Shown piece by piece: positions 23,721 through 38,965 of a stretch of 64,000 nucleotides of DNA (the first letter of the stretch is position 1; each line of letters starts with the position of its first letter). The notes beneath the pieces were generated by a model, which searched no databases, had not been told where the DNA came from, and worked only from the letters and a program-made list of their open reading frames with translations. The translations under genes were made by a program, and so were the position numbers. This stretch comes from Dolomedes plantarius (Eukaryota; Arthropoda; Arachnida; Araneae; Dolomedidae), in assembly GCA_907164885.2 (NCBI GenBank), contig OU015493.1, positions 124,005,070-124,069,069 of the forward strand. Reading direction: 5' to 3'.

Positions 23721-24097
23721 AAGTTACGATGGACAAATTCTGCGTAGCTGATCTCGACTATTCGCCCTTTTGTGTAGTAAAATTGCAAGTCATTTCTGTG
23801 TTTCCTCAGAATTTTATTGCATTCTATAGTTGAAATCGGTCTGAACGAACGCTTAGCGGTACCTTGTGATAGCTCATTCTTCTTCCCATTCCTCTTTCCA
23901 ACTTCCGCGAACTTCTCAGGGAACTTTCTGGGAATTTTGTGAGGAACTACCTTAAAAAAAGTTGTTCGATCTCCAAAAACTGAAAGGTGTAGTTTTTGAC
24001 AACAAAGCAAAATCGAAAAACAAAACAATTTTGTCAGTAATGTAGTTTGTATAGAACATACGCATATTTTGTGTGTAGGATGTGCAAAACAATGCAA
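23702..24097 (-). other. 131-codon open frame of unknown nature
   Basis: An uninterrupted minus-strand frame from ATG at 24097, rich in Lys, Arg and Phe, containing KVVPHKIPRKFPEKF and ending in a Gly run caused by the C homopolymer. I recognise no domain. Its codon choice does not look different from background, and it overlaps the truncated Tc1 segment by only a few bases. It could be chance or part of a decayed element. I do not claim a gene. Confidence 0.2.
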
Positions 24098-27487
<3,390 letters not shown>

Positions 27488-27799
27488 TGTCATGTAACCA
27501 ATCCCCTCCCAGCCTTTTCGCATTGGAAGCGAAGTGAAGAGATTCCTTTCTCTCGGCTTCGTATCTAAGAGAAGTTTTGAATGCGGGAGCAGTAGAACGC
27601 CGGGAAAAGTTCGAGTAGATTAACTTTTAGTATAATAGGATGACTTTCGTAGAAGTCTGAGTTTTAAGCTGCTAAAGTTATGTGATTTTATGTTTGGATG
27701 TAAATGCAATGTTGTAGTTCGTAGTTTGTCCTGTCTAAATAGAATAAAACCGTCTGTTTGTTTTGTGAATTCGTCTTCAGTTGATTCATCTACATTACA
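27488..27799 (+). mobile_element. Solo LTR, 312 bp
   Basis: It opens TGTCATGTAACC and closes CATCTACATTACA, so it has TGT...ACA ends. The flanks are agtat (27483-27487) and agcat (27800-27804), a 5-bp target duplication with one difference. Inside, a TATAATA-like box near 27630 precedes an AATAAAA signal near 27743, the order expected of U3-R-U5. GC content is above the neighbourhood. No internal retroelement region adjoins, so recombination between two LTRs probably removed the body. Confidence 0.5.
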
Positions 27800-27804
27800 A
27801 GCAT

Positions 27805-29811
27805 TATCCCCGATATTTGAAGGCAAGTTAAATATGAGTGCAATAGATCGAACTCTTATTGTTAATTCAACTAACGAACATGGAAACCTTGGACATTATA
27901 ATAAGACCTTCTACCGTCGAGATTGAATTTCGACTGTTACACTGATTATCTGCGAAACCACAATAATGTAGTAAAGAAAAATTTAACAATCATTATTATT
28001 AAAAATCTGATTAGCCACAACCTTGTCGTGCTGTTATAATGTGTGCATCTAGTAACACAAGATTCAGAAAATGGAAAAAACATTAGACCGATGTCGAAAA
28101 TTCAAGGTTTGAGCTGGCACTAAAAATTCTATGGCAATCGGTAATGGAAATCGGCGATTTCACTAGCCACCATTACGCATGCCAGTTAAAAACTTAAATA
28201 CCATACGAAATAGAGAATATGTAAACGTATTTTAAATCAGATTTGCTACAATGTATTCACAAAAATTTCACTCCCCTGGATATAATACATATAGATATTT
28301 GCTTCACGATTTTATCAACAAGTTTTAACAAAAAGAAGTGAGAAAAATGAATAGAAAACAGGGTACTGACAGAGATCTACCTACATTTACACAGAAACTC
28401 TGAATTATAAAGCAATATTTACAACTTTATCACGTCTCTCAGCAAATTTAGAATGCAGCATCTGCGCTACTACTTCTCATATACTAGCATCTAAAACAAA
28501 ATCCCTTTTGACAAACGGCGTAGTCCCCAGGATGTCTTCTACTACAACTTCTCCTCAGTATACACAGACTACAGAAAATGTTCACAATGCTACTCTGAAA
28601 ATATTGTTCAACAGCCTGTGTTGGAACTAGATGACGGGTGTTGCGTCATACGGTTCTCTTCTGATTAATGAATAAGTGTGAATGCTGCTTCACGTCTCTA
28701 TGATACGCACGCGCCGGGGATATTTTTGCATCTTGCGGAAGGTGACTCAAAATGCATCTGGCATCCGAACCAACAATATTAAAAGGAGACGTTTTCTGTG
28801 TAATGGGGACGTGACAGCTGGTGAGAGTGTGGAGCAGTATTGAATAAGTATTTGTAAATATCTTTAGTGCTGCAATTGCTTTCAGCATAATGTTTATGCT
28901 TTAAGTTATGTGTCACGCCAACGAAGTAGAATAAAGCCTTTTGGATTGTCAAGAAACCGGGTGGATTTTATTGTGTTATGTATTCATTATTAGGTAAGAA
29001 GCTCTTATCACTCATCACCAGCATTAATACATTAATACATTAATACATTAAAAAAGCATTAATACATTAAAAAATATTATACAGTAAGTTAAGATGTCGC
29101 GAGCAATAAGTAGACGCACTGCGTCCTTTATTTAGTTATATAAGTTCCTGTCCACACCAGCTAAAGTCGGGTAGACTTAGTTTAGTGTCTGAGTCAGCGA
29201 GTGCCCATTTTGGTGGTACCGATAGGTACTCGATTTCTTATAGCCTGTTTCCAATTTTCTAATAACCGAATGCACGTTCTAATCTCTATCACTCACTTAA
29301 TGTGAATTAATTTGCGCGAAACTGGGATGAATAGGAAACTAGAGAAATATTCAACATACATTTGACAGTGAGAAAAAATATTGCGAGGAAAACAAACAGC
29401 AATATATAAGCATTCTGGTGTAACAAATAAAGAAGTGAAAATATCTGCTATTGCAATAAAAAGGGAAGGAATGTAATCTTAACTTAGAATAGGCTATTTT
29501 CCCATACGTGTGTGCCTCAACAATTAAATGCTGTTATGGTTACTAATGCTCCACGGATGATGAATCCAAACCTGACCCACTGATGGTTGTCGTATGAGAA
29601 GTCAAGATGGGGTTTCTGTTTAGCTCATGACTATTGGGCACCACAACAGTTGGAGGCCAATTTTTTGTCCGATGCCACAGCAAATTTGTCAGAGCACAAC
29701 AGGAGACGACGTCTGGTGGGCTGGTACCCACCTACTACCCCTACAAAACTCACTGATGGACCCCTGTCCTACAGATTTAACGTGTCTGTACGCGAATTAA
29801 AAAGAAGAGTA
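27805..29811. other. No recognisable gene; small tandem repeat
   Basis: A short tandem of ATTAATAC units lies at about 29022-29070. Positions 29540-29810 are GC-richer and open in two directions (29587-29817 plus, 29543-29731 minus), but neither product is recognisable. They end at the pogo-type MITE. Confidence 0.45.
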
Positions 29812-30266
29812 CAGTAAAACCTCGTTTATCCGGCCCTTGTTGATCCGGAACTCGGGATAATCCGGATCAGATTTGTAGACTTTTTTCTTTTATTTAATGT
29901 TCACATTAGATAATAATTTTTAACTATGATAGCAAGAACGTAACTATAAGTACGCCAAGTTTTCGTTTTTCAGTTTGATTCTATGCACAGTTCCTGCATA
30001 GACTGTACAATAAATTATGGTAGTAAAACGTTTTTTGTAGAGCTCAAGAAAGCTTTACTAGAGTGTCACAGGGCGTTGACGTGGATTGACCCAGAAAAGT
30101 TATTTTTATATTTTTTAATGTCTTGTAAATATTACTATGTAATTTTGTTACAAAACATATTTTTTTATCGTAATGAACGGTAAATCTGCTTAGTTAAGGA
30201 TTTTGTTTTGCTTATTACCCGTATTTTCGGGATTTTTGATTGTCCGCGTTGCCTATGGTCCCAGTT
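29812..30266. mobile_element. Pogo/Tigger-type MITE, one end missing
   Basis: It begins after TA with CAGTAAAACCTCGTTTATCC, the inverted-repeat style of pogo-group elements. The body matches the complete copy at 49201-49661 in reverse orientation. Shared landmarks are the CAAAATCCTTAACTAAGCAG segment and the AATTATGGTAGTAAA segment. The homology stops about 25 bases before the second terminus would be reached (near GGTCCCAGTT), so the right inverted repeat is lost. No coding capacity. Confidence 0.75.
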
Positions 30267-30359
30267 GATGTACAACGTTATGTGCAGACAGTTATCCAAC
30301 TGAGGTAAAAGTTTTGTAGATTATTTTATAGAGTTTTGGCACTTTTACCCTTACTTGGG

Positions 30360-31515
30360 TGTATATAATTTGAAGTGGCACTCTAATGAATTAGATTCAA
30401 ACACAGTTTTAAATTAATAAACATTTATTTCAAAGTGACACATATTACTTTGCTTTTCAACATAAGCAGACGTACTACTAGTACGATATACAGAACATTC
30501 AAGAAAAATACACTTTGCAATACTCACAACACATGAACGCCAAACCAGCAGTGCTGCCACGTAAACTTTGGGCCTAACAAGAACTCGCGTAGGTTAGCAT
30601 CAACCTAGCTCCTCCGTCAACACTTCGTCTCTTTAATCTAGCTGCTTAGTATTTATACCAACCGCGTATGCCTTGAAATTAGCATATCTCAAGAGGCTTC
30701 TTTAAGGGGACTCACGACTCTTAAGTCGAGGAAAAAAGGCATATTTTCATACTTTTTGACTCTTTGTAACTATTTCAATTTACTCCCAATTTTTCAAAAT
30801 TTTATGTATATGATAAATTGATATATTTATTTTAATAAACAAATATTCAACTCTCAAAATAATTTTAAATAATTTTTTTAAATGCTTTAGATATACCTTG
30901 TTTTTTAAGTATTTTTATTGTATACTGGTCTGCGCGCAGAACTATGAAACTAATTTTACACTTAAATGTATAATTCCTGTTTTATATTTAAAATAAATAA
31001 TTCAAAATACAATTGAACCAAAATAATCAACATCAAAATTTTTTTTCAATTTTTTTAAAACTTTTCAAAATATACTTAAAATTTCTTAAATTTTTGCATT
31101 AATTTACCCCTGAAAAATAACAAAATATACAGTGATTGCAATAATTCTAGTTCAGACGCAATAAAATAATATGATAATGCTGTGATAAAAATTTCATGGA
31201 ATTATGTTTCATAGTTTTTGAGATATCAGTTGCGGAATGATGCAAAATTACATTTTGAGAAAAATGAGTTTAATTTTTTTTTACCTTAAACTTTATCAGT
31301 TATTAAATATTTAGAATATCAATATCTCCGGAACTAAGCGGAATATTTTCATGCGGTTTGCTTTATTTTGTTCAGAAATGATGAGGCTTTAACGTATATT
31401 TTTTCCAAAAAATCGAATGTTTTAAAGATTTAAGATTAGTGAGTCCCCTTAATTTATTCACTAAAAAGTTCGATTTATGTGAATCGAATCTTATGTAAAC
31501 CTTACAATTTCCACA
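30360..31515 (-). mobile_element. Putative solo LTR split by a TTAA element
   Basis: On the minus strand the sequence starts TGTGGAAATTGTAAGG (31515). It has a GGTATAAATACTAAG TATA-box stretch (about 30648) and then AAATAAATG as a poly-A signal (about 30430), and ends ATTATATACA (30360). Removing the insert at 30716-31448 leaves about 420 bp, a normal LTR size. I found no target-site duplication, so the outer limits are approximate. An alternative is a decayed host promoter and 3' end, but TG...CA limits and promoter-to-poly-A spacing favour an LTR. Confidence 0.4.
30716..31448. mobile_element. TTAA-flanked non-coding transposon with GGGGACTCAC ends
   Basis: Perfect 10-bp inverted ends, GGGGACTCAC at the left and GTGAGTCCCC at the right, are each bordered by TTAA (30712-30715 and 31449-31452). 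That target duplication is the signature of piggyBac-type transposition. The 733-bp interior is AT-rich with no open frame of note. It lies inside the LTR-like block at 30360-31515. Confidence 0.75.
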
Positions 31516-33931
31516 TCTAGTCCCTTGCAATACTACATTGCAAGTACATTGTAGTACATATTTGACTCAAAATATTAAAGATTATATAAGAACCGAAAAA
31601 CGCATTTCATACTTTACTCATAACTGCATACTGAAGTGAGAGGCACTGGTATTAAATTGATTCTTCTTTGAAAGGACCCGAGAAAATCCTTTTAACAACG
31701 CAGAAATAAGAAATACATAAGCCCGCTACAAGAAAAGTCGATAAGTTATAAAAATTCAAAGCACCCATTTCCTTATTTCCCAGAGAAGTACTTCAGTTCA
31801 TCGAAAAATATGCTTTTGGTCTGAGTTTTAAGACCTTGTATGAAAAATTTGCATTTTCGCTTGTCTGGAGTGTCTCATTGAATTCCGTTGGGTCTTTTAA
31901 ACCTAATGATCCAAGTGAAATGCACTTTAACTTGGTTCCTATAAAAAAAATGAATTTATCGGAACGAAACAAAATCAGAGTACTTGTACTCAAAAATTAA
32001 ATTAGTTTTACGCGATAAAGGAGTGGACATACTTATTAGGGGCGAAAGTAGAGTATTAAAACTACACAAATACCCTACACTTATAGAATAACACAAACAC
32101 TTGATTTACTCAAGTTTGTATTCTTTTTGTTTATTTTAATACTTCTGAATATATATGGTACGAAATTAAGAGTATTAAGATTGATATGTTCAAAAATGGG
32201 AAATAAAAACTTTATATAAATTGTACTAAAAAATTAGAGCAAAACATATTTGTGAACTAAATACCTTCTATATGATTCATGATATTTTAAAGGATTAAAA
32301 AAAATTCCATTGAGTAAGGAAAATATGATTTAAATTACGATACACGATATTCGAATATTACGGTTGAATATTATATAAAATATTGATTTCTTAAATATTA
32401 AGAGACATCCATCATTCTGGCAGTATTTTTTGCTTGTATTCAGCATTTTTTTTTTTTACAAACCAAAAACCCTTAAAACTGATACCCCCTTAAAAAATTT
32501 TCCTTTTTTTCTTTTCTAAAATTTCCCATACCTTAAAATTTCACACTGTTCAAGGAAAATAGTTTTATTGATAGGTGATTGAAATAGTTTTTTCAATATT
32601 TGAATTGATTTCTAACAATATTGGATTTCTCAAAAGCTATTTGTAGACATTCCACCTCACAGAAAACATTTAATGTAGATAAACAAAAGCCTCTTGTCAG
32701 TTGGACAAACTGTTCTGCAAATATGTTCAAACCTACATTCGAATATCCAAGTTCCATTGTTCTACTTTTTGTACTTAAAATCCTGTGAAAATTAGTCTAA
32801 AATTGGGCAATATTCCGTCGGTCAGTTGGAAAGAATTCCTAGTATTATTAGTAAAAATGGTTCATTTTACAAATTAGGTTTCACGGTACATATCTCTACA
32901 ATAATTCATTCGCACAAACCCGGTAATACTTGAAGTCCTTATTTGAATAGTGGTCCAACTCCACTTCTTTAAAAAAAGGAGCTAGCCTCACTTTCATGTT
33001 TATACAAGTCATTTCTATTTTTAAAACTGGCACACCTCCAGCTTCTTTCTGCTGCCAACAGAGGGCATTGCAAGTCAGACTTCAGAAGTCATTTCTCAGC
33101 ACTCATTAGACTTTAAGGCTTTGTATCTCAAAATTGAATGGAGTTTGCCTACTATTCAAATAAAGCCTTCACTTACTACACGAGAACCTTTGTTGTAAAA
33201 GAGGAAAAATATTGAAACAAATATCCCGAAATCAATACACAAGCGATAATCAATCCATATTCATTTTTATCAACCTCAATCTAACTGTTCGTGAAATATA
33301 CTTACACGTTTACATATAGTGTCTTAAATTTAACTAAGATGTATTCATTGAAACATGCATGCTTACACACATAAACACGAAAAAATATAATAAAATAAAA
33401 TTTTTCATTTAACTACAGTAATGTCAATAAAAATGTTGTATACCATAAATTTTTACTTTCCTGATTAGCAAGAAATTACATAAGCAATCATTCCGTTTTT
33501 TCAGGATGAAAATTTGAATCCAGTTCTTCTAACAACGAAATCGGATATCACGAAATAAACAAAAAGACAGTGCAATATACGAAGAAATTATGATAGCATG
33601 ACCCTTAGTAAAAGGCGAATAAAAATCTATATTCCTCCTATACTTCTTTATTAGCACCAGTAAAATGAATAAATGTGGAGGGGGGGGGTCTAAATTATCT
33701 GATGTGTAAGATAAACCTATTATTAACTTGTCCCCCACAAAAATATATATAAAGTTAATCAAATAATAATCCGTCCAGTACAACTCAGTACGAGTGAGAA
33801 CTATACACCGCAAGTTAATCAATCAAGTTATACACCGCAAATTAAAAACAAAGTTATTAAGATAAATATCAAACTGAATAATTATTATATGAATATAAAA
33901 ATAATATTTATTTCAAAATAAATTTTTTAAA
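31516..33931. other. AT-rich stretch with no recognisable gene
   Basis: Nothing recognised. A small duplication of TATACACCGCAA occurs at about 33802-33840. A G homopolymer lies at about 33681-33689. Confidence 0.6.
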
Positions 33932-34152
33932 AATATTTCAGGTAGTCTCTTCTAACGAAACTGCAGTGGGTTATTAACTTAGGATTACTTATCATTGCTT
34001 ACCTTTTTTTTTACGCATTTTGGTACTTTTCTGTTTAACTGTTTACTGCTACTGGGTTTGGCGTGCTGCCAAAATTATAACTCGCGTCGCCGGACAATTT
34101 TTCTCTCTCCTCAGGACCGTTATTGAGGAACGTAATCCTGCGTTAAAAACGT
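33932..34152 (+). repeat. Dispersed repeat R1, copy B (uninterrupted)
   Basis: It begins TTTCAGGTAGTCTCTTC and continues through GGATTACTTATCATTGCTTA, ACGCATTTTGGTACTTTTC, CTGCCAAAATTATAACTC and ATTGAGGAACGTAATCCTG. All of these blocks also occur in order on the minus strand at 47601-45682, where a TA array and a mariner separate them. This copy therefore shows the ancestral, continuous state of about 220 bp. It includes part of a 66-codon frame (34020-34220) that I cannot assign. Confidence 0.7.
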
Positions 34153-35537
34153 TCAAGTTGGTTGAAGAGAAGCAACACCCTATTATTTTATTTGTAGATA
34201 TTAAATCATTAGAGGATTAAGTGTAAAATCTAAGGCAACAAACTTGAAAATACACGACAGTTTAAAATATTGCAGTTTAAGTGTTTTGACTCTTCCCCGA
34301 TTCGTGATTTTATTGTAAGAGTTCAATTTGCCTAATAGATTGTCACTTACAAAGGTCGTCTGACTTTTTTCTTCTTTTCATCGCTTCTGTGGCTTATAAC
34401 ATTATACATAACACATGCAAGGATCATAGAAAATATGTAAATCGCAGTTGCAAAAATATTTTATTCATGAAATTTTCCACCATTAGATCATGACTAGCGT
34501 TCTTTTTTTTTTCAAACTCAAAATACCAGGGAGAGGTTTCTCTCTGAAGCCTGCCTCCATCTGAAACATCAATAATATTGATGGATATTTCTTAGCCTTT
34601 TTCAGAGAAACTGCAAAATCACATTCTTATACAACCATCTGCTCTGGCAACGTTTCTATCAATCACGAATGACGTAGTAATATTGAATTGACATAAAAAT
34701 ATCTCGATATTTCTTTCACATGCATCAGATTTGTCCTTTCTCAGAGTACAATTTGTTTTCTGATTCTTTACCAAAACAGAAGATAGTCACAGAGGAACTG
34801 TACGATCTTGTGTCTGTTGTGCGATAACATACGTCTTAGTTTCAAATACTAGAGACTCGAGACGGAAAATTTTGTTTGACGGAAATTTGATTTTCAATGA
34901 AAAATTTGTTTTCAGAGTAACATAGTTCTGTTTCAATCCTGTATTATGATTGAGTTCAAAAATAAAATCCTTGATTCACAAATGTGTTTACCCTTATGTT
35001 CGGAAGATATTATTGAGAACCTAAATAATTTTTTTGTGTATTCAGATACTGCTGTGCACATAGATAGCAGATAGAAACACGTATATAGGGAAAATATACA
35101 AATGCATGTTTATATACGACGAAAATGAATAATTACCATTGCACTGTATAAAGAAAACTATCAAGTCTATAGATGGGCTTTTATGCAGTTTTCATAAAAT
35201 AACCAAACCCTTTATTATCTAATGCCTCCATTATACTATTTTGAATTCTTTAATATAAGAAGTAGGATAGAGGAAAAGAGATGAAATATTCATGTTTATA
35301 ACATGCATTATATAATAACATCTAGTATATCACACATTGACACTACCCAGCCATTGAAAGAAATTTTAAACCTTGAATTATTTATCGTTTAAAAAATGCA
35401 AATAATATTTTTTAATTTAAATTATTCGGAGAAAAAACTGGTCTAGTGTGCTTTCTACGCTCTTAAATTCCTTTGGGGAACGAAATTTATGAAATGAATC
35501 CTGTTGTAAGGTGCAGAGAAGTTCACGCTATCAGAAC
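34153..35537. other. AT-rich stretch with no recognisable gene
   Basis: Nothing recognised. Confidence 0.6.
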
Positions 35538-35649
35538 GTACCATTTTTATTGGATTATCAGTATTTATGTAGCTGCAAATAGTAGACAAATTTTCTCCAT
35601 AGATTAACACTGAGGAGAGCGAATCCAATAAGGTTAGTACACAGAAGCC
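35538..35649. mobile_element. TTAA MITE end fragment (copy 3)
   Basis: It carries one terminal segment of the family at 12643 and 44051: CCATTTTTATTGGATTATC, then GACAAATTTTCTCCATAGAT, then CCAATAAGGTTAGTACACAG, ending beside TTAA at 35650-35653. The other end is absent, so this is a solo end about 112 bp long. Confidence 0.6.
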
Positions 35650-35653
35650 TTAA

Positions 35654-36713
35654 CGATTGTCTGATACTTACAATTTATATAAGACCAAATCTAAGAGGGT
35701 TAAGTCAAAATATGGAATACTACGGTTATCTTCAGTTAAAAGAAAAACTTTGAAGGTACCTCTAAAGTGGAAAGCATTGCAACCCCACAATTTAGCAACC
35801 GAAAATTCACAAGAGTCTATCACTTTTATTGGAATATAAACCCAAAATAAAGAAATATCAAATAAAGTAATAAAGATATCAATATACAGATTTAAAAACC
35901 ACCCACGAAACTGTCAGAGTAGCAACAATTTTCAGCAAATGTTTTATTTTTACAGTAAGCAAAAAAGATGCTCTTTGAAACACACGAATTGCATCATAAA
36001 CTATGTTTTCTCATGCACAGTGTGAATTTACGATAAAATAAATATTAACAATAAACAAAAGTTAAGATTTCTAAGAACTTAAACTAATTAAGTCCCGGTA
36101 TATGACATGAATAATTAAACTGAATCGGGCATTAGACATATGAAATACGATTAAACATACTTGTCATTAACGAATATAAAACATCACTATATGAATGCAT
36201 TTTTTGTTCTTAAAAAAATTCACCCTTGATAATTTAAACCACATTTGCGTTTTATTCTTTTAATTAAAAAGAATTTATGAAATACAAATGCGTAGGATAA
36301 TAAATTTCCATGAATTAAAGAATATTCACTCATATTAACAGAAAATATTTTTTAACGTTTGCTTTTTAGATCTCAGTAAAACATTTTTTTCCAGCTTTTT
36401 ACGATTTAATTCTTTGATTTTTATCGAAATTAGAGTCTATAAGTTTATTCGAATGGAAAAATGCAGTAAGACTATAAAATCCAATACCATTCGATTTATT
36501 TCATCACCATTTTTCGGAATAAAACTCAGTATCTTCAATGTACTTTTACGAATGCACTATCGGGAAATTTTTCGTCTTTTATTTGTCAGGGCTAAATCTA
36601 TTATTGTTTATTATATATTTCTGATTTCTTGAATCCTCTGCACACAATTTGAGTGTAAAGGTTATAGAATCAATCACCAAATCCTCATAAGTTACTTCCT
36701 ATCTATATCCATC
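35654..36713. other. AT-rich stretch with no recognisable gene
   Basis: The short frames 35657-35839 and 36414-36632 have no recognisable domain. Nothing else. Confidence 0.6.
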
Positions 36714-36715
36714 TA

Positions 36716-37025
36716 CAGGGTGTCCATAATTAAAGTACCACTTTCAAAAGGCTGCAAAAAAAGAACCACTGGTCAGAATGACTTCAAATTTGAACTGAAT
36801 ATACTGGAAGAAGGGGGAAACGATTTGGCATAATAAAAAAGTTCCAAAATGTATCAATAGATGGCGCTGTAAGCGGTTGGAACTTTTTTTTAATTATTAT
36901 TATGCCAAATTTTTCCCCCTTCTTCCAGTATATTCAGTTCAAATTTGAAGTCATTCTGACCAGTGGTTCTTTTTTTACAGCCTATTCAAAGTTTTTCTAA
37001 TGGTATTTTAATTATGGACACACTA
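36716..37025. mobile_element. Palindromic mariner-type MITE, about 310 bp
   Basis: Flanked by TA (36714-36715 and 37026-37027). The left end CAGGGTGTCCATAATTAAAG pairs with the right end TTTTAATTATGGACACACTA. Long arms follow: the segment GAACCACTGGTCAGAATGAC, the TTCAAATTTGAACTGAATAT stretch and the GGAAGAAGGGGGAAA stretch all recur as reverse complements on the other arm. Only about 50 central bases lie outside the palindrome. A transcript across it would fold into a hairpin of roughly 120-bp arms. The terminal TGGCCATAATTAAA of the mariner at 45966 resembles this end (GTGTCCATAATTAAAG). Confidence 0.8.
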
Positions 37026-37027
37026 TA

Positions 37028-38567
37028 TACTATATAATATTTCTAGAAGATGATTTTTTCTGACAAACCCTTTTCCTCCCTTCATATTTAACCAAAATCG
37101 ATAAAAAAGGTACCATTTTAAAGAATAAGATCTCCTCTTCTGACGAATTGTCAATTTAGAATTACATATCTTATCGTTTATTTAAAAATAAGTATTAACA
37201 TTATAATTTTTTTTTCTTCCGTTAGATGGCGTGGGCACGCTTTTTTTTCCAGCGTAAAATAAATTTTAAAATCGCCTGTTTTTACTATCATTCTGTGAAT
37301 TAATTAATAAGTTTCTTTACTGACAAAAATTGCGCATGTGTACATTATTCTTTTTTGCATGGATGAACAATTTGTTTGGACTAAAATCTATTTTCTTTTC
37401 CCTTGAAGAACATTTTATGAGTGATATTTTTCTCCAGTATGCCTTTTTAGAATTCAATTTAATTTATTCAATTCTATGTACACAATTGAATTTGCGTATG
37501 ACAAAATTCTACCAACCTATCAAGGGAAAGCATCTAACTTGTCTCATAATTAAAAGATAACTTATATATTATTTCTATAAGTTTTTTTTTACATAGAGAG
37601 CTACTGTGAGAGAACGACTGAACGTAAAAATATGATTGGGGTAACATAAAGGTTTTAACCTTGCAGATGCGACAGTCGAAGATAAGAATGGTGATTGACG
37701 CAAGGGTTCGGGCGTAGTGGATTGGAAAAGTTACCATGAAAAGTCTACGGGAAAAGCGTGCGAGCTTCTTTGTTTACATTTACTTTAATTGCTCGCACAC
37801 TGAACTTTTGAATTTCAAAAACACGCTAATAGCATTTTTAATTCTCATTGCCCTTATCTACATAAGTCCCTCATATCAGTGTCACATTTGAAGTGCTCAT
37901 GGTGTTCTATGATCAGTCTTATAGTAAGAAAATATTTCATCTATATAAAAGTTCTGTTTCTTTCTTTCTTTCTTTTTTAAACTTAGAAACCAATTTTTAG
38001 AGAACCGCTGAACATAAAAAGAAGGTTGAGGTATCAAAATTAAGGTCTTTGAATAAATTTTTAATTCTTTTTCAATCATCTGAAGTTTATCTTTGCTACA
38101 TGGCATGAATTTGTCCTTTTCAAAAAGATTAACCGTGAATTTCGACGGGTTTCTAATATACTATTTAACAGCAATAATTTTCTATTAAAGAATTCAGTCT
38201 GAAAAGTCCGCCGACGAGATGTCTAACAAGGGGCAATAACAGTTTTCCCAACAACTCAGTTTGCTGTGAATTTGCGTCATTGAAACTAAACAAAATATGT
38301 TTCCTCATGTTCAGCAACCAGAAGAAACCGCACCTATAGAAGAGGAATTTATGATAGAAGTTAAAAAAATTCTCATTACTAAGAAACCCACTTGGCTGTT
38401 CAGTTTGAGTGCCCGTGACAATTAGTTAAGGTTTATAAATTACATGGAAAGACTGAAATGATTATGTTCAGTAAACATTTCGCTGCGTAAGTTAGAACGA
38501 CATTTGTTTTTCCGAAAAGGAAATGAAATTTGCTCGATTTCAAGCAACGGGGGCCACAGGTTTAAGG
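37028..38567. other. AT-rich stretch with no recognisable gene
   Basis: Nothing recognised. Several short frames (for example 37330-37560 plus, 37897-38106 minus) lack motifs. Confidence 0.6.
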
Positions 38568-38965
38568 TAAATCTAAATATTTAAGTTTTTAAGCCGATTC
38601 TTTAGGTCGTCCGTGAGAGAAAACTACTGCATCAATTCACTTTGATATTAAACGAAAGATTTTAATCTACAGATATGTCAAATTTGGTTTTTGTAACTGC
38701 AATTTCTATTAATTAGCGATTATTTACAATAATAAATTTCTTTTCGCACATGCTCAGTGACATGTTTAAATCTGTATTTAGATACTCACTAAGCACAAGG
38801 CCGCATAAACTCATTAATTTGTTAGTTTCTGCGCATGCTCAGTGACATGTTTAAATCTGGATTTAGATACTCACTAAGCTCGAGGCCGCACAAATATGTT
38901 AATTTTTTTATTCCGTCCGAGGAATCTCTCTAGCTCTCTCTCTGCCATTTTTATTTTTAATTATA
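38568..38965 (+). repeat. Dispersed repeat R2, copy 1, with internal 85-bp tandem
   Basis: Its body (GAGAGAAAACTACTGCATC, AAAGATTTTAATCTACAGAT, CATGCTCAGTGACATGTTTA, AGGCCGCATAAAC, and a GGAATCTCTCTAGCTCTCTC end) matches the reverse complement of 51680-52003. Here the unit with CATGCTCAGTGACATG and ATACTCACTAAGC occurs twice with an 85-base period (38749 and 38834), and only once in the other copy. No open frame, class unknown. Confidence 0.7.

Noticed and set aside
38741..38910. CRISPR-like repeat array
   Set aside because: Only two long units with no spacer pattern, in a eukaryotic repeat; it is a simple tandem duplication.
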